Shown here: one piece after another, positions 35,714-45,111 of the stretch
Layout of the letters: every line of letters begins with the position of its first letter
How positions within the stretch are numbered: position 1 is the stretch's first letter
From: Streptomyces poriferorum
Lineage (GTDB): Bacteria; Actinomycetota; Actinomycetes; Streptomycetales; Streptomycetaceae
Assembly (NCBI RefSeq): GCF_019399235.1
Contig: NZ_JAELVH010000035.1
Coordinates: 1 to 64,000 of the forward strand
DNA length: 64,000 nt
Reading direction: 5' to 3'
Made by a program: the position numbers and the translations under genes
Notes under the pieces: generated by a model
Databases searched by the model: none
What the model was told of the DNA's origin: nothing
What the model saw: only the letters and a program-made list of their open reading frames with translations

Positions 35714-36609
35714 GCCTGGCCCCGAGGGCGGTCCTGGTCCACCGCACCACCGAGTACGAGGAGTTGCTGGCCCGGCACGGCACACACGGCCAGGCGGCGT
35801 TCTTCCTCTCCAGCCGGGGCCGGTCCATCGACGAGGTGGCCCGGCGGCACCAACGGGTCCAGCAGGCGCTGGCCGATGTGGCGGCGGCCGTTCCGCTCCA
35901 GTGGCGCCACTCGCGGGTGGAGCGGGCGGATCTGGACCGGTTCCTGTTCGCACCCGAGGACGTGGTGGTCGTCGTCGGCCAGGACGGGCTGGTCGCCAAC
36001 GCCGCCAAGTACCTCTCCGGCCAGCCGGTCGTGGGGATCGACACCGACCCCGGCCGCAACCCCGGCGTCCTGGTCCGCCACCGGCCGGGCGACGCGGCGG
36101 CCCTCCTGCGGGCGGCCGTGGCGCCGGGCGGTGCGGCGGACGAGCTCACCATGGTGGAGGCGGTGGCCGACGACACCCAGCGGCTGCTGGCCCTCAATGA
36201 GATCTACCTCGGGCCGTCCGGGCACCAGACGGCGCGCTACCGGCTCGGAGCCGGACCGGCGGACTCCCCCGCCGAGTCACAGGCCTCGTCCGGCGTCCTG
36301 GTCGGCACGGGCACCGGCGCCACCGGGTGGCTGCGCTCCCTGTGGCAGGAACGCCGCAGCCCGCTCGTCCTGCCGGCACCGACCGACCCCCGGCTGCTCT
36401 GGTTCGTCCGGGAGGCCTGGCCGTCGCCGGCGACGGGCACCTCGCTCGTCTCGGGTGAGCTGGGCAGCGGTCAGGGACTGCGGCTGACCGTCGAGTCCGA
36501 CCGGCTGGTGGTCTTCGGCGACGGCATGGAGACCGACGCGCTGGAGCTGACCTGGGGCCAGACCGTACGGCTCGGCATCTCGGCCACCTCGCTGCGGCTG
36601 ACGGTGTGA
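35710..36609 (+). CDS. NAD-kinase-like protein
   Basis: The 299-residue protein has a degenerate NAD/diacylglycerol-kinase pattern: GQDG (90-93) in place of GGDG, NE at 163-164 as in the NExx motif, and GTGTGATGW (199-207) where NAD kinases have a T-P-T-G-S-T-A loop. The N-terminus contains a helical region with LARHGTHGQAAFFLSSRG. The GTG start overlaps the SPFH stop (GTGA). Because motif residues differ, it may be a nucleotide-binding protein without classical NAD kinase activity. Confidence 0.7.
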   Translation: MSLAPRAVLVHRTTEYEELLARHGTHGQAAFFLSSRGRSIDEVARRHQRVQQALADVAAAVPLQWRHSRVERADLDRFLFAPEDVVVVVGQDGLVANAAKYLSGQPVVGIDTDPGRNPGVLVRHRPGDAAALLRAAVAPGGAADELTMVEAVADDTQRLLALNEIYLGPSGHQTARYRLGAGPADSPAESQASSGVLVGTGTGATGWLRSLWQERRSPLVLPAPTDPRLLWFVREAWPSPATGTSLVSGELGSGQGLRLTVESDRLVVFGDGMETDALELTWGQTVRLGISATSLRLTV

Positions 36610-36688
36610 CTGCGGCCGGGACCGCGCGTACCGGCCCCGGCCGTACGCTCTGTTCCTCGTACGGTCACCGAACCTCATGAGGAGCACC

Positions 36689-37216
36689 ATGGACACGGTC
36701 CCCGCCCGCAACTCCCGCCCCCCTCTGGCCCAGGCGGCGCTGGGTGTCGGGGTGCTGGTGCGGGACGGGCAGGGGCGGATCCTGCTCGGGCGGCACCACA
36801 GCGGCACCTGGGAGCTGCCCGGCGGCAAGGTCGATCCGACGCATGAGTCGATCGCGGCGGCGGCCGTGCGTGAGCTGCGGGAGGAAACGGGGCTGGAGGC
36901 CGCCGAACGCGAGGTGCGCGTCTTCGCGATGCTGCACGACTCGGTCCACGGGATCAACCGGGTGACGATGGCCGCGCTGGTGACCGTCGGGGACGGCACC
37001 GCGCGGGTGACCGAACCCCATCTCATCAGCACCTGGCGATGGATCCGGCCAGAGGACCTGCCCGCACCGCTCTTCGATCCCTCGGCACAGATCATCGCGG
37101 CCTGGCGCCCCGACCTCGGGATCGCGCACCCGCCCGTGCACCGGCTGGACATCGCGTCCGGGAGCAACGGGAGCACCGAAGACCCCCAGGGTTCCGAGAG
37201 CAGCACTCAGGCATAG
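36689..37216 (+). CDS. NUDIX hydrolase
   Basis: The 175-residue protein has a full NUDIX box, GKVDPTHESIAAAAVREL followed by REETG, with correct G-x5-E-x7-RE-x2-EE spacing. The preceding ILLGRHHSGTWELPGG is typical of MutT/Nud-type nucleoside-diphosphate-X pyrophosphatases. The ATG at 36689 follows GAGGAGC. It lies 79 nt after the NAD-kinase-like gene on the same strand. NUDIX enzymes often cleave NAD(P)(H) or ADP-ribose, which makes the neighbourhood suggestive. Confidence 0.88.
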   Translation: MDTVPARNSRPPLAQAALGVGVLVRDGQGRILLGRHHSGTWELPGGKVDPTHESIAAAAVRELREETGLEAAEREVRVFAMLHDSVHGINRVTMAALVTVGDGTARVTEPHLISTWRWIRPEDLPAPLFDPSAQIIAAWRPDLGIAHPPVHRLDIASGSNGSTEDPQGSESSTQA

Positions 37217-37272
37217 CCCTATATCCATTAATCATTTGCCTAGGGCTCATAGGCAGAGTTAGCGTCGTCGGT

Positions 37273-37767
37273 ATGAAGGCCGTGACCGAGCAGGACATCC
37301 GCACATCGTTCGTCAACTGCTCCAAGGGAGAAGCAGGGCGTCTGCCGCTGCCCCGCGATCTCGACGAGCTGCCGTGGGACGATCTCGACTTCCTGGGGTG
37401 GCGCGATCTCTCCGCCCCCGGGCGGAGCTATATCGTCACCGAGCACGAGGGCCGGCTGACCGGCATCTCGCTGCGCTTCCCCTCCCAGCAGCGCGGGTTC
37501 CTCCACCGCAGCATGTGCTCGCTGTGCCTGACCACGCACCCGGGCAGCGGGGTATCGCTGCAGACCGCCCGCAAGGCGGGCCCGGCGGGGCGTGAGGGCA
37601 ACTCGGTCGGTCTGTATATGTGCACCGACCTGGCCTGCTCGCTCTACGTGCGGGGGAAGAAGGCCGTCGCCTCGGGCGCCCGTTTCAAGGAGTCGCTGAC
37701 CGTGGAGGAGCAGATCGACCGTACGAAGGCGAATCTCGCGGCGTACGTCGCCAAGCTCTTCGGCTGA
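37273..37767 (+). CDS. FBP-domain zinc-finger protein (FusB-like, elongation-factor-G-binding family)
   Basis: The 164-residue protein matches the FBP family: MKAVTEQDIRTSFVNCSKGEAGRLPLP, then WRDLSAPGRSYIV, and the treble-clef zinc finger with MCSLCLTTHPG and YMCTDLACSLYVRG. FusB-type relatives bind EF-G and rescue it from stalled ribosomes, some giving fusidic-acid resistance. The gene has its own short leader after the NUDIX gene. Family membership is clear; the role in this organism is not. Confidence 0.85.
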   Translation: MKAVTEQDIRTSFVNCSKGEAGRLPLPRDLDELPWDDLDFLGWRDLSAPGRSYIVTEHEGRLTGISLRFPSQQRGFLHRSMCSLCLTTHPGSGVSLQTARKAGPAGREGNSVGLYMCTDLACSLYVRGKKAVASGARFKESLTVEEQIDRTKANLAAYVAKLFG

Positions 37768-37769
37768 GC

Positions 37770-37795
37770 GGGGCGGACACGGCCGTGCCCGCCCC
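37770..37795. terminator. Bidirectional hairpin between FBP and beta-galactosidase genes
   Basis: GGGGCGGACACGG and CCGTGCCCGCCCC form a 13-bp stem with one mismatched pair and no free loop bases. A further copy of the GGGGCGGACACGG arm lies about 25 nt downstream. Confidence 0.65.
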
Positions 37796-37850
37796 GACGG
37801 TCGACGGTCGACGGGCGACGGGGGCGGACACGGCTCGGTGTGCGGGCCGG

Positions 37851-40800
37851 TTACCGCGCGGCGCGCCGTGCGGCGACCGCCGCGTAGCCGGGCGCCGAGT
37901 TCTGCGTACCCGCGACACCTCCCAGCACGGTGCCCTGGTTCACGAGCGCGACCGCGTCGGGTCCGACGCCGGCCTGCTCTGCGGTGACCGCCAGCGCGAG
38001 GGTGTTCTCGCCCTGCGCCTTCAGGAAGCCGGCGGGGATGACGAACTCCTTCTGCGGACCGACGTTGTTGACGTACTGGCCGGTGTTCCAGCCGTTGACG
38101 AAGATCTGGACGCGGTACTTGTCCGCCTTCGCGCTGTGGTCGTCGATCCGCAGGCCGACCGCCGTGTCCGCACCCCTGGGCAGGTTCAGGCGGACGGTGG
38201 TGCGGTACCACCGCACGCCCGGGCGCGCGCTCTTGAGCGCGCCGGTCCGCTCCCAGGACGAGTCCGGCGCGCCCGGCAGGTGCCAGCCCATGCGCTCTCC
38301 GTACAGACCTCCGTTGTTGTAGAGACCGCGTGCGGTGTCGGCGGGGGCCGGGCCGCCGGGTGCGCCCTGGATCCGCCAGTCGACCCTGCCCGCTCCGGCG
38401 ATGCCGACGTCGGCCAGGCCGCGGCCCCCCTTGGACCGGCCGTCGGAACTCCAGTCCTCGTACTGGCCCATGTTCCGCACGAGGACCGCCAGTACGGCGG
38501 GCCTGCCCGGCTCGGTCAGACCCGCCGGGACCGTATGGGTGGCGGTTCCGTCGCCCTGGGCGCCGAGGTAGTGGCCGTTCAGCCAGACGAGGGCGTGGCC
38601 GGCGGTGCCGGTCTTCACCGTGACCTCGACCGTGCTGCCGGCGGCGGCCGGTGTGTAGTGGCCGCGGTACCAGGTGTCGCCCTCGTGGAATCCGTACTCG
38701 TCCGTGTCCAGTACGACGCCGGAGACCGCGCCGGGCCCGTGGCGCGGGTTGGCGGCCGTGGTCCGGTCCGCCTTCGTCCAGCCCGAGTCGTCGAACGCTG
38801 TCGTACGTTCGGGATCGGACCCGGCGGTGCGCCAGGTGTCCAGGGCCGGCAGCGCCACGTCCGCGGGGCCGGGCAGATCGGCGACGAGCGCTCCTGCCTC
38901 GTCCCGGACCGTCCGCAGAGGGCGGTTGTTCCAGGTGAGGGTGTTCACGCCGGCGGGGGCGAAGACGCGCAGCCGTCCGGCCTCCCGGGTGTCGCCGGTC
39001 AGCTCCAGCCGGGCGCCTGTGACCCGGGCGGTGCGGGCGAGTTCGGGCCCGGTGACCAGTACGTCGCTGCCCCCTGCGTCGAGCTGCCACGTGCCGGCGA
39101 CGGCTTGCCGGTCGGAGATCACGAGGGTGAGCACCCGGCCGCCGCCCGAGACGCGTACGGTCCGGGTGCCGTCGTGCACGTAGTTGATCCGCAGGTCCTT
39201 GCGCTCCGGGTCCCAGGTGCTTTCCACCGGCGCCCCGTCCAGGGTGGTGACTTCGGGCCTCTCCGCGTAGCGCAGCACGGTCTCGCCGTCGGTGCCCCTC
39301 GCGCCGTCGAGGACCAGCAGATCGCGCCCCGCGTTCAGCTGGGTGAGCACCTGTGAGGTGGAGTAGACGAGCCGGTGCGGTCCGAAGGCGTAGTCCGCGA
39401 CGAGGGTCGTGGCATCACGGCCGTCGATGGTGATCGCGGTGCCCGGCTTCTGGGGGACGCGGGGGTATTCCGGGGTCGCCGCGGCCTGCGCGGGCTCCTG
39501 CGACAGGGCGGGGGGAACGGCCGGGTCCAGGGGGAAGGTGACGCGGCTGGTCGTGGTGTCGTTGGAATCGGGGTGGCGCAACGTGATCAGCCGCATGCCG
39601 TTGCCCGAGACGGACGTACCGGCCGCGTGTTCGGTGGACAGGCGCTGCTGGGACCTGACGGGGCCGCCCCCCGTGACGGTGACCGGCGGGGCGGTGACGG
39701 GGCCTGCGGAGGCGATCGGCTTCACCGCGTGCTGCAGGTAGCCGAATTCCTTCTGGACGGCGAGGTTCGGGGTGATCCTACGGTTCTCGGATATCGCCGC
39801 CCCGTAGTCGTAGGAGGTGAATCCGGAGCCGGGGTCGCCGGTCCAGCCCCAGTTGGTGCCGCCGTACTCCATATAGGAGTTGAACAGGGTGGCACCGTTG
39901 GCGAGGTTGTTCACGGCGAACTGGCGGATGAAGGCCGCGTCGGTGAACTTCGCGCAGTCGCCCGTCTGGAAGTCGCGGCCCCACGCGGTGAACGCGCCGC
40001 CCTGCCCCTCGGCCACGAAGACGGGCGTGCCGGGTGAGTAGCCGCGGACCCGGGACTCGTAGTCGCTCAGCCGGCCCCGGCTGCCCGCGCAGTCGAAGCC
40101 CAGCGGATACGTGTCGAAGGCGTAGAGGTCCAACTGGGACCCACCGGGTCCGCCGGGCACGTTCCAGCCGTGGCCGTTGCCGTAGTCGTTGTGGAACAGC
40201 GGCACGGTGATGCCCTGCCCGACGACGGCGCTCTGCAGCTTCTCGATGTAGTCGGTGTGCTCGGCCGAGTTGTCGATCTGCTCGTTCTCGACCTGGTAGG
40301 CGATGACGCTGCCGCCGCCGTCGGTGATCTGGTGCCTGCCGATGATGCCGTTGACGGCCTTCAGCCACTCCAGGTCGGCCGCCAGGTTCTGCGGATCGGC
40401 CGTGCGCTGCTCGCCCGCGTACGTACTCATGTAGGGCGGCAGGCCGCCCATGCTCACTTCGGCGTTGATGTACGGGCCGGGGCGCGCGATGACGTAGAGG
40501 CCCTCCTGCTCAGCCATGGTGAGGAGCCGGTCGATGTCGCGGACGCCGGTGAAGTCGTAGGATCCCGGCTTGCTGGAGTGGTAGCCCCAGAAGAAGTACA
40601 ACGACACGGCGTTGAAGCCCGATGCCTTGAGCTTCTGCAGGACGTCGCGCCACTGGTCGGGGCTCGGCAGCCGCCAGTAGTGGAACTCACCGGACCACAC
40701 GACCAGCCGCTCGCCGTCGACCTTCAGGGACTTCTCGTCCCAGGCGACGGTGTGGGGGCGGCTGTCGTTGCCCGGGAAGCGGTGGGTGGTGGCCGTGGCG

Positions 40801-40940
40801 GCCGATGGTGCCGCCGGCGGTCCCGCGGGGTGCGCGGAAACAGGCAGGGGCGCCGCGAGGGACAGCACGAGGCCGGTGGCCAGGCCGCCGACGACGGCGC
40901 GGCGCCGTAAGGCGCGCGGCCGGTGGGAGTGTTTCGTCAT
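37851..40940 (-). CDS. Secreted GH35 beta-galactosidase
   Basis: The 1029-residue protein begins with a twin-arginine-like signal (ALRRRAVVGGLATGLVLSLAAPLPVSA, cleavage near residue 36). A GH35 TIM barrel follows: WSGEFHYWRLP, SLYFFWGYHSSKPG, acid/base Glu220 in AYQVENEQ, nucleophile Glu311 in FVAEGQGGAF, and YMEYGGTNWGWTG. Later come the beta-galactosidase jelly-roll domains. Length matches large fungal-type GH35 enzymes. Codon 11 (40908-40910) is TTA, inside the signal peptide. It is encoded next to the DUF4838 protein, an ABC importer and a sulfatase, which fits removal of terminal galactose from a (sulfated) glycan outside the cell. Confidence 0.92.
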   Translation of the reverse strand: MTKHSHRPRALRRRAVVGGLATGLVLSLAAPLPVSAHPAGPPAAPSAATATTHRFPGNDSRPHTVAWDEKSLKVDGERLVVWSGEFHYWRLPSPDQWRDVLQKLKASGFNAVSLYFFWGYHSSKPGSYDFTGVRDIDRLLTMAEQEGLYVIARPGPYINAEVSMGGLPPYMSTYAGEQRTADPQNLAADLEWLKAVNGIIGRHQITDGGGSVIAYQVENEQIDNSAEHTDYIEKLQSAVVGQGITVPLFHNDYGNGHGWNVPGGPGGSQLDLYAFDTYPLGFDCAGSRGRLSDYESRVRGYSPGTPVFVAEGQGGAFTAWGRDFQTGDCAKFTDAAFIRQFAVNNLANGATLFNSYMEYGGTNWGWTGDPGSGFTSYDYGAAISENRRITPNLAVQKEFGYLQHAVKPIASAGPVTAPPVTVTGGGPVRSQQRLSTEHAAGTSVSGNGMRLITLRHPDSNDTTTSRVTFPLDPAVPPALSQEPAQAAATPEYPRVPQKPGTAITIDGRDATTLVADYAFGPHRLVYSTSQVLTQLNAGRDLLVLDGARGTDGETVLRYAERPEVTTLDGAPVESTWDPERKDLRINYVHDGTRTVRVSGGGRVLTLVISDRQAVAGTWQLDAGGSDVLVTGPELARTARVTGARLELTGDTREAGRLRVFAPAGVNTLTWNNRPLRTVRDEAGALVADLPGPADVALPALDTWRTAGSDPERTTAFDDSGWTKADRTTAANPRHGPGAVSGVVLDTDEYGFHEGDTWYRGHYTPAAAGSTVEVTVKTGTAGHALVWLNGHYLGAQGDGTATHTVPAGLTEPGRPAVLAVLVRNMGQYEDWSSDGRSKGGRGLADVGIAGAGRVDWRIQGAPGGPAPADTARGLYNNGGLYGERMGWHLPGAPDSSWERTGALKSARPGVRWYRTTVRLNLPRGADTAVGLRIDDHSAKADKYRVQIFVNGWNTGQYVNNVGPQKEFVIPAGFLKAQGENTLALAVTAEQAGVGPDAVALVNQGTVLGGVAGTQNSAPGYAAVAARRAAR

Positions 40941-41040
40941 GAACGCCCTTTCGCTGAAGCGCTGATGGTGCGCTGATGCTGCGGTTCGTCCGACCGGCTC
41001 CGGCGGCTCGGAGCAGCGGAGCCGGCGGGTGGCCGTTCGG

Positions 41041-43308
41041 TCAGCGAATGTCGACCGCCACCTCCGAGGGGACCAGCCGGGTCCCGTCGGCCAGTCGGAA
41101 GTCCAGCGTGATCCGCTGCCTGCCGGATGCCGTGCCGGCGCCGGCCCGCACGGCCACGCGCTGGATCCCGCCCCGGGTCCCGCGGACCGTCAGCGTGCCG
41201 CCGGCCGGCTCCACGAGGACGCCTTCCGGAGCGGTGGCCGACCAGTGGACGGTGTGGCCGGTGAAGTCGACGTCCTGGGCCTCCACGTCGAGGGGCACGG
41301 AGTCACCGGCCGGTTCGAGCACGAGGAGGCCCGGGTTGCCGAAGCCGGCCGCCGGACTCGCATACGTGTCGACGACGCCCTGGCGGATCCCCGCGTCGTC
41401 GTACGGTGCCTGGCCCTGCGGGCCGTTCCATCGCCACCAGGCCTGCATGTTGGGCAGGCAGATGCCGGTGAACCGGTTGCGGTGCACGAGCGCCCGGTAC
41501 TCCTGGCGGGCGGTGTCGAGTTCGGTGCTGCCCGCCGGAGCCAGGCCGATCCTCATGTCGGCCAGGGCGATGTCGAGGTTGCGGGTCAGCCGGTCGAGCA
41601 CGGTGCGCGCCGCCGCACCGGCCGCCTGCCCGGTCGCCTCCTGGAGGGCCGCACGGGCCTGCGTGTAGTTCGTGGTGAGCACGGCCGGGCCGTGGGTGTC
41701 CGGGTCGAGGCGCGTGAGGTCGTAGTAGCGCCCCGTCGCCGCTGCCGCACGGGCGCCGAACCGCGCCCGGAGGTAGCCGTCGAGGAAGGCACCGGCGTCC
41801 AGGGTGCTGTCCCAGGCCAGCGCGGCGAACAGGTTCTGGACGTGTTCGTACGTGATCCAGTCGCCCGGCTCGCTGTACATCCCGTAGCCGTTGATCCCGA
41901 GAGCCGCCTCGAAACCGACGTCGCCCGCGATGGTGGCGAGCGGGTGCACCGGCAGGCTGCGCCAGCGGTAGCGCCGGTAGTACTCGTACATCGCGAGCGG
42001 TCCGCGGTGTGTGGTGCGCCAGGCCCGCAGTGCCTTCGCGAAGGAGACGTTGGCCCCGGTCGCGGGGTCGCCGAGGTGGCCGTCGTAGTTCCGGGAGTAC
42101 GGGGCGAAGTCCACGATGACCTCGGGGTCGCTCGCGTACTCCGGGTCGGGCGGCTGGACGGTGGAGGCGTACGCGATCCGTTCGACCCGGACCCCGGGCA
42201 GTTCCTCGCGCAGCACCCGGACGAGTTCGTTGACGACCACCGACTCCGCGTTGGCCGGGCTGCCGTAGCGGTCGAGGATCGGCTTCTGGAAGGCGCCGAC
42301 GTCCGGCGGCCAGCAGTCGAAGACCGTGATCTCCGGACGCTCACGCAGGAAGGCCAGGACCTTGGCCACGTACGCGTCCAGGGCCTCGGGGTTGTAGATG
42401 TCGAAGAGCGGCCCGCCGGACGCGTAGTACTGCGGGTAGTCGGCCTTCGGCAGGAAGCTGTCGTAGCCGTGGCCGCCGGTCTCGACGCGCAGCGCGCGCT
42501 TGCCGGCCTCGCGGACCAGTACGTCCCGTACACCGTCGTACGTGGTGACGCCGAGGCCCAGGTAGTCGGTCGGGTGGACGTAGGTGTTGAGGCGGTTCTT
42601 CGCCATCCAGTCGAGCAGCGGCGGCAGGCTCTTCGCTGTGTGGCTGAAGCCCTCCTCGGCGTACTGCCGGCGCAACTGCGAGCCCGGACGGTCGGTGAGG
42701 CGCACGGCGGGCAGGGCGAGGGTGCGGGTTTTCGGTACGTACTCGTGGTGGCCCTCGTACGCGGGGAAGGCCGGGGCGAAGAAGCGCACGCCGGTCCGTT
42801 CCAGGAGGGCGTAGACGGCGTACAGCGGCGCCCGGTCGCCCTGCCCCGTCAGCAGGAGGCAGGTGTTGTCACCGAGCAGGGTGAAGGAGTCCTCGGGGGC
42901 GCCGGAGAGTTCCCGGCCGGCGTCCGCGAGCCGCGCCTCGGGTATCGCGTCCCGTGCGCCGGTTCCGGCGTGCAGGGCCACCAGGCCGGTGACGCCCTCG
43001 GGCCGGGCGGCGCCGGGGTCGGGGACGGCGCGCAACGGGAGCCGGGCGCCGGTGATCCGGTGGAGGTAGTCACGGAGTTCGGTGGCGGCGAACTCCGCGC
43101 TGCCCCCGCCCCACCAGAGCAACGTGGCCCCGGCCCGGCCGCCGGAGACCACCTTGAGCGGGGCCCCCGCCGGCTGTGCGGTGGCCGCCGCGGCTTCGGT
43201 GGCGGTGAACCCGGGCAGGAGGGCGGCGCCGGCCAGGCCGGCGGCTCCCACGAGGAACCCGCGCCGTCTCAGGGCGTCGGCCTGGCCTTCGTACGGGGCG
43301 TCGTTCAT
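41041..43308 (-). CDS. Tat-exported DUF4838 glycoside-hydrolase-like protein
   Basis: The 755-residue protein has a twin-arginine signal (RRRGFLVGAAGLAGAALLPGF), then a GH67-N/GH20b-like domain (SAEFAATELRDYLHRITGARLPLRAV), then the DUF4838 barrel: GVRFFAPAFPAYEGHHEYVP, LLDWMAKNRLNTYVH, ITVFDCWPPDVGAFQ, YASTVQPPDPEY. DUF4838 proteins occur in polysaccharide-utilisation loci but most have no assigned reaction. Its start overlaps the substrate-binding protein stop (ATGA). It probably acts in the same extracellular breakdown as the GH35 enzyme. Confidence 0.82.
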   Translation of the reverse strand: MNDAPYEGQADALRRRGFLVGAAGLAGAALLPGFTATEAAAATAQPAGAPLKVVSGGRAGATLLWWGGGSAEFAATELRDYLHRITGARLPLRAVPDPGAARPEGVTGLVALHAGTGARDAIPEARLADAGRELSGAPEDSFTLLGDNTCLLLTGQGDRAPLYAVYALLERTGVRFFAPAFPAYEGHHEYVPKTRTLALPAVRLTDRPGSQLRRQYAEEGFSHTAKSLPPLLDWMAKNRLNTYVHPTDYLGLGVTTYDGVRDVLVREAGKRALRVETGGHGYDSFLPKADYPQYYASGGPLFDIYNPEALDAYVAKVLAFLRERPEITVFDCWPPDVGAFQKPILDRYGSPANAESVVVNELVRVLREELPGVRVERIAYASTVQPPDPEYASDPEVIVDFAPYSRNYDGHLGDPATGANVSFAKALRAWRTTHRGPLAMYEYYRRYRWRSLPVHPLATIAGDVGFEAALGINGYGMYSEPGDWITYEHVQNLFAALAWDSTLDAGAFLDGYLRARFGARAAAATGRYYDLTRLDPDTHGPAVLTTNYTQARAALQEATGQAAGAAARTVLDRLTRNLDIALADMRIGLAPAGSTELDTARQEYRALVHRNRFTGICLPNMQAWWRWNGPQGQAPYDDAGIRQGVVDTYASPAAGFGNPGLLVLEPAGDSVPLDVEAQDVDFTGHTVHWSATAPEGVLVEPAGGTLTVRGTRGGIQRVAVRAGAGTASGRQRITLDFRLADGTRLVPSEVAVDIR

Positions 43309-44330
43309 GAGCGGTCCGCCTTTCCGGCTGCGGTGTACAGGTCACCGAGGTAGTAGTCCGAGGCCTTGCCCGCCTCGGGCAGCTTGCCCATCCGGCCGAA
43401 GACACCGGCCAGTTCGTCGAACCAGCCGTCGACGGTTCCGTCCTGGGTGAGCTTCGTCAGCTCGTCGGAGGGCAGGATCTTCACGTACTTCGTGGAGCCC
43501 TTGAGCTGGTCGGCCGGCAGCTTCAGGAAGTCGGCGGCGACGGTCTCCGACTCCTCGGGATGCGCGGCGATCCAGTCACCGGCCTCCTTGAGCACTCCGG
43601 TCACCTTCTTGACGAGCTCCGGGTTGCCGGAGGCCAGCTTCGGCTGGGTGACGAAGACGTTGGGGAAGGTCAGCTTGGGGTAGTAGTCCTGCGTCCGGCT
43701 GATCTCCTTGAGGCCGGGGACCTTCTTCTTCATCGTGTCGATCAGCGGGTACCAGGTGGCGGCCGCGTCGACCTGGCCCGACGAGAACGCCGTGACGACG
43801 GTCGAGGCGTCCATGGCGACCTTCGTGATGTCGTCCGGCTTCAGACCGGCCTCGTTCAGAGCGAGGTTCAGGATCATGTCGCCCGAGGTGCCTTCGGCGA
43901 CGGCCACCTTCTTGCCCTTGAGGTCGGCCGGCTTCTCGATGCCGGAACCGGGCCGGGCGATGACCCGGTCGGCGAGGCCCAGCATGTTGACGGAGACGAT
44001 GGAGGCGCGGCCCGAGGCGGGCAGCCACAGGGCGCCGGGGCCGAGGTAGCCGAAGTCCAGGTCACCGGTTCCCAGAGCGGTGACCTGGAGCGGTCCGTTG
44101 GTGAAGACTCTCAGGTCGGGGGTGACGCCCGCCTTCTTCCACAGCCCCTGCTTCTGGGCTACGGCCAGGGCGACGGAGCCGCTGTAGTCGGCGATGTAGC
44201 CGAACTTCACCTTCTGCGCTCCGCCGGCGGCGTCCGCGGAGTCGTCCCCGCAGGCGGTGGCGGTGGAGACGAGCGCCAGGGCCAGGAGCAGGCCGGCGGT
44301 TCGGCGGCGGACGGCAGGGATCGACTTCAT
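43305..44330 (-). CDS. ABC substrate-binding lipoprotein (SsuA/TauA-like)
   Basis: The 341-residue protein has a lipoprotein signal (LLLALALVSTATACGDD, lipobox TAC with Cys27) and an NMT1/SsuA fold: YSGSVALAVAQKQGLWKKAGV, FTNGPLQVTALGTGDLDFGYLGPGALWLPASG, KPADLKGKKVAVAEGTSGD, and SSGQVDAAATWYPLID. Family members bind aliphatic sulfonates, taurine, nitrate or thiamin precursors. In a locus with a sulfatase the ligand might be a sulfonate or a sulfated small molecule. It is coupled on both sides by 4-nt overlaps. Confidence 0.9.
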   Translation of the reverse strand: MKSIPAVRRRTAGLLLALALVSTATACGDDSADAAGGAQKVKFGYIADYSGSVALAVAQKQGLWKKAGVTPDLRVFTNGPLQVTALGTGDLDFGYLGPGALWLPASGRASIVSVNMLGLADRVIARPGSGIEKPADLKGKKVAVAEGTSGDMILNLALNEAGLKPDDITKVAMDASTVVTAFSSGQVDAAATWYPLIDTMKKKVPGLKEISRTQDYYPKLTFPNVFVTQPKLASGNPELVKKVTGVLKEAGDWIAAHPEESETVAADFLKLPADQLKGSTKYVKILPSDELTKLTQDGTVDGWFDELAGVFGRMGKLPEAGKASDYYLGDLYTAAGKADRS

Positions 44331-45109
44331 GACACCATTCCTTCGAGCGGGGCGGGCTGGTGGTGGACGGCGTGCCACACCTGGGCCCGCAGTTCGGCGA
44401 ACCCGGGCGACAGGCGCTGCTCCTCTGTACGGGGGTAGGGCAGCGTGACCGGGATGACGGTGTGGATGCGGCCCGGGCGGGCCGCCATGACGACGACGCG
44501 GTTGGCGAGGAAGACGGCCTCGTCGACGTCGTGGGTGATGAACATGACGGTGCGCCGGTCGCGGCCCCAGGTGTCGAGGAGCGACTCCTGCATACGGACC
44601 CGGGTGAGTGAGTCGAGCGCGCCGAAGGGTTCGTCCATGAGCAGGACCTTGGGGTCCACGGCGTAGGCGCGGGCGATGGCGCAGCGCTGTTTCATGCCGC
44701 CGGACAGGGTCTTGGGCAGGGAGTCGGCGAAGTCGGTGAGGCCGACGAGCTCGATGACCTCGCGGGCCCTGCGCCGGCGCTCCGCCTTCTTGACGCCCGC
44801 GACCTTGAGGCCGTACTCGACGTTGGCGGTGACGGTCATCCAGGGGAAGAGCGCGTACTGCTGGAAGATGACACCCCGCTCGGGGGCCGGGCCGTGGACG
44901 GGGACGCCGTCCACGGTGACTTCTCCGTCGGTGGCGTCGAGGAGTCCGGCGGCGATGTTCATCAAGGTGCTCTTGCCGCAGCCGGACGGGCCGACGACGG
45001 TGACGAACTCGCCGTCCTGGATGTCGAGGTTCACCCGGTCCAGGGCCAGGAAGTCGCCGTCCTTGACCGCGAAGTCCCTTGTCACGTCGTGGAATTGGAT
45101 GGTGGGCAT
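44327..45109 (-). CDS. ABC transporter ATPase (SsuB/TauB-like)
   Basis: The 260-residue protein has Walker A GPSGCGKST, Q-loop FQQYALFPWMT, signature LSGGMKQRC, Walker B VLLMDEPFGALD and switch His in FITHDVDEA. It powers import by the permease gene next to it (2 nt away) and the lipoprotein. The signature MKQR and EPFGALD spacing are those of nitrate/sulfonate/taurine importers. No insertion or missing motif was found. Confidence 0.93.
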   Translation of the reverse strand: MPTIQFHDVTRDFAVKDGDFLALDRVNLDIQDGEFVTVVGPSGCGKSTLMNIAAGLLDATDGEVTVDGVPVHGPAPERGVIFQQYALFPWMTVTANVEYGLKVAGVKKAERRRRAREVIELVGLTDFADSLPKTLSGGMKQRCAIARAYAVDPKVLLMDEPFGALDSLTRVRMQESLLDTWGRDRRTVMFITHDVDEAVFLANRVVVMAARPGRIHTVIPVTLPYPRTEEQRLSPGFAELRAQVWHAVHHQPAPLEGMVS

Positions 45110-45111
45110 GG

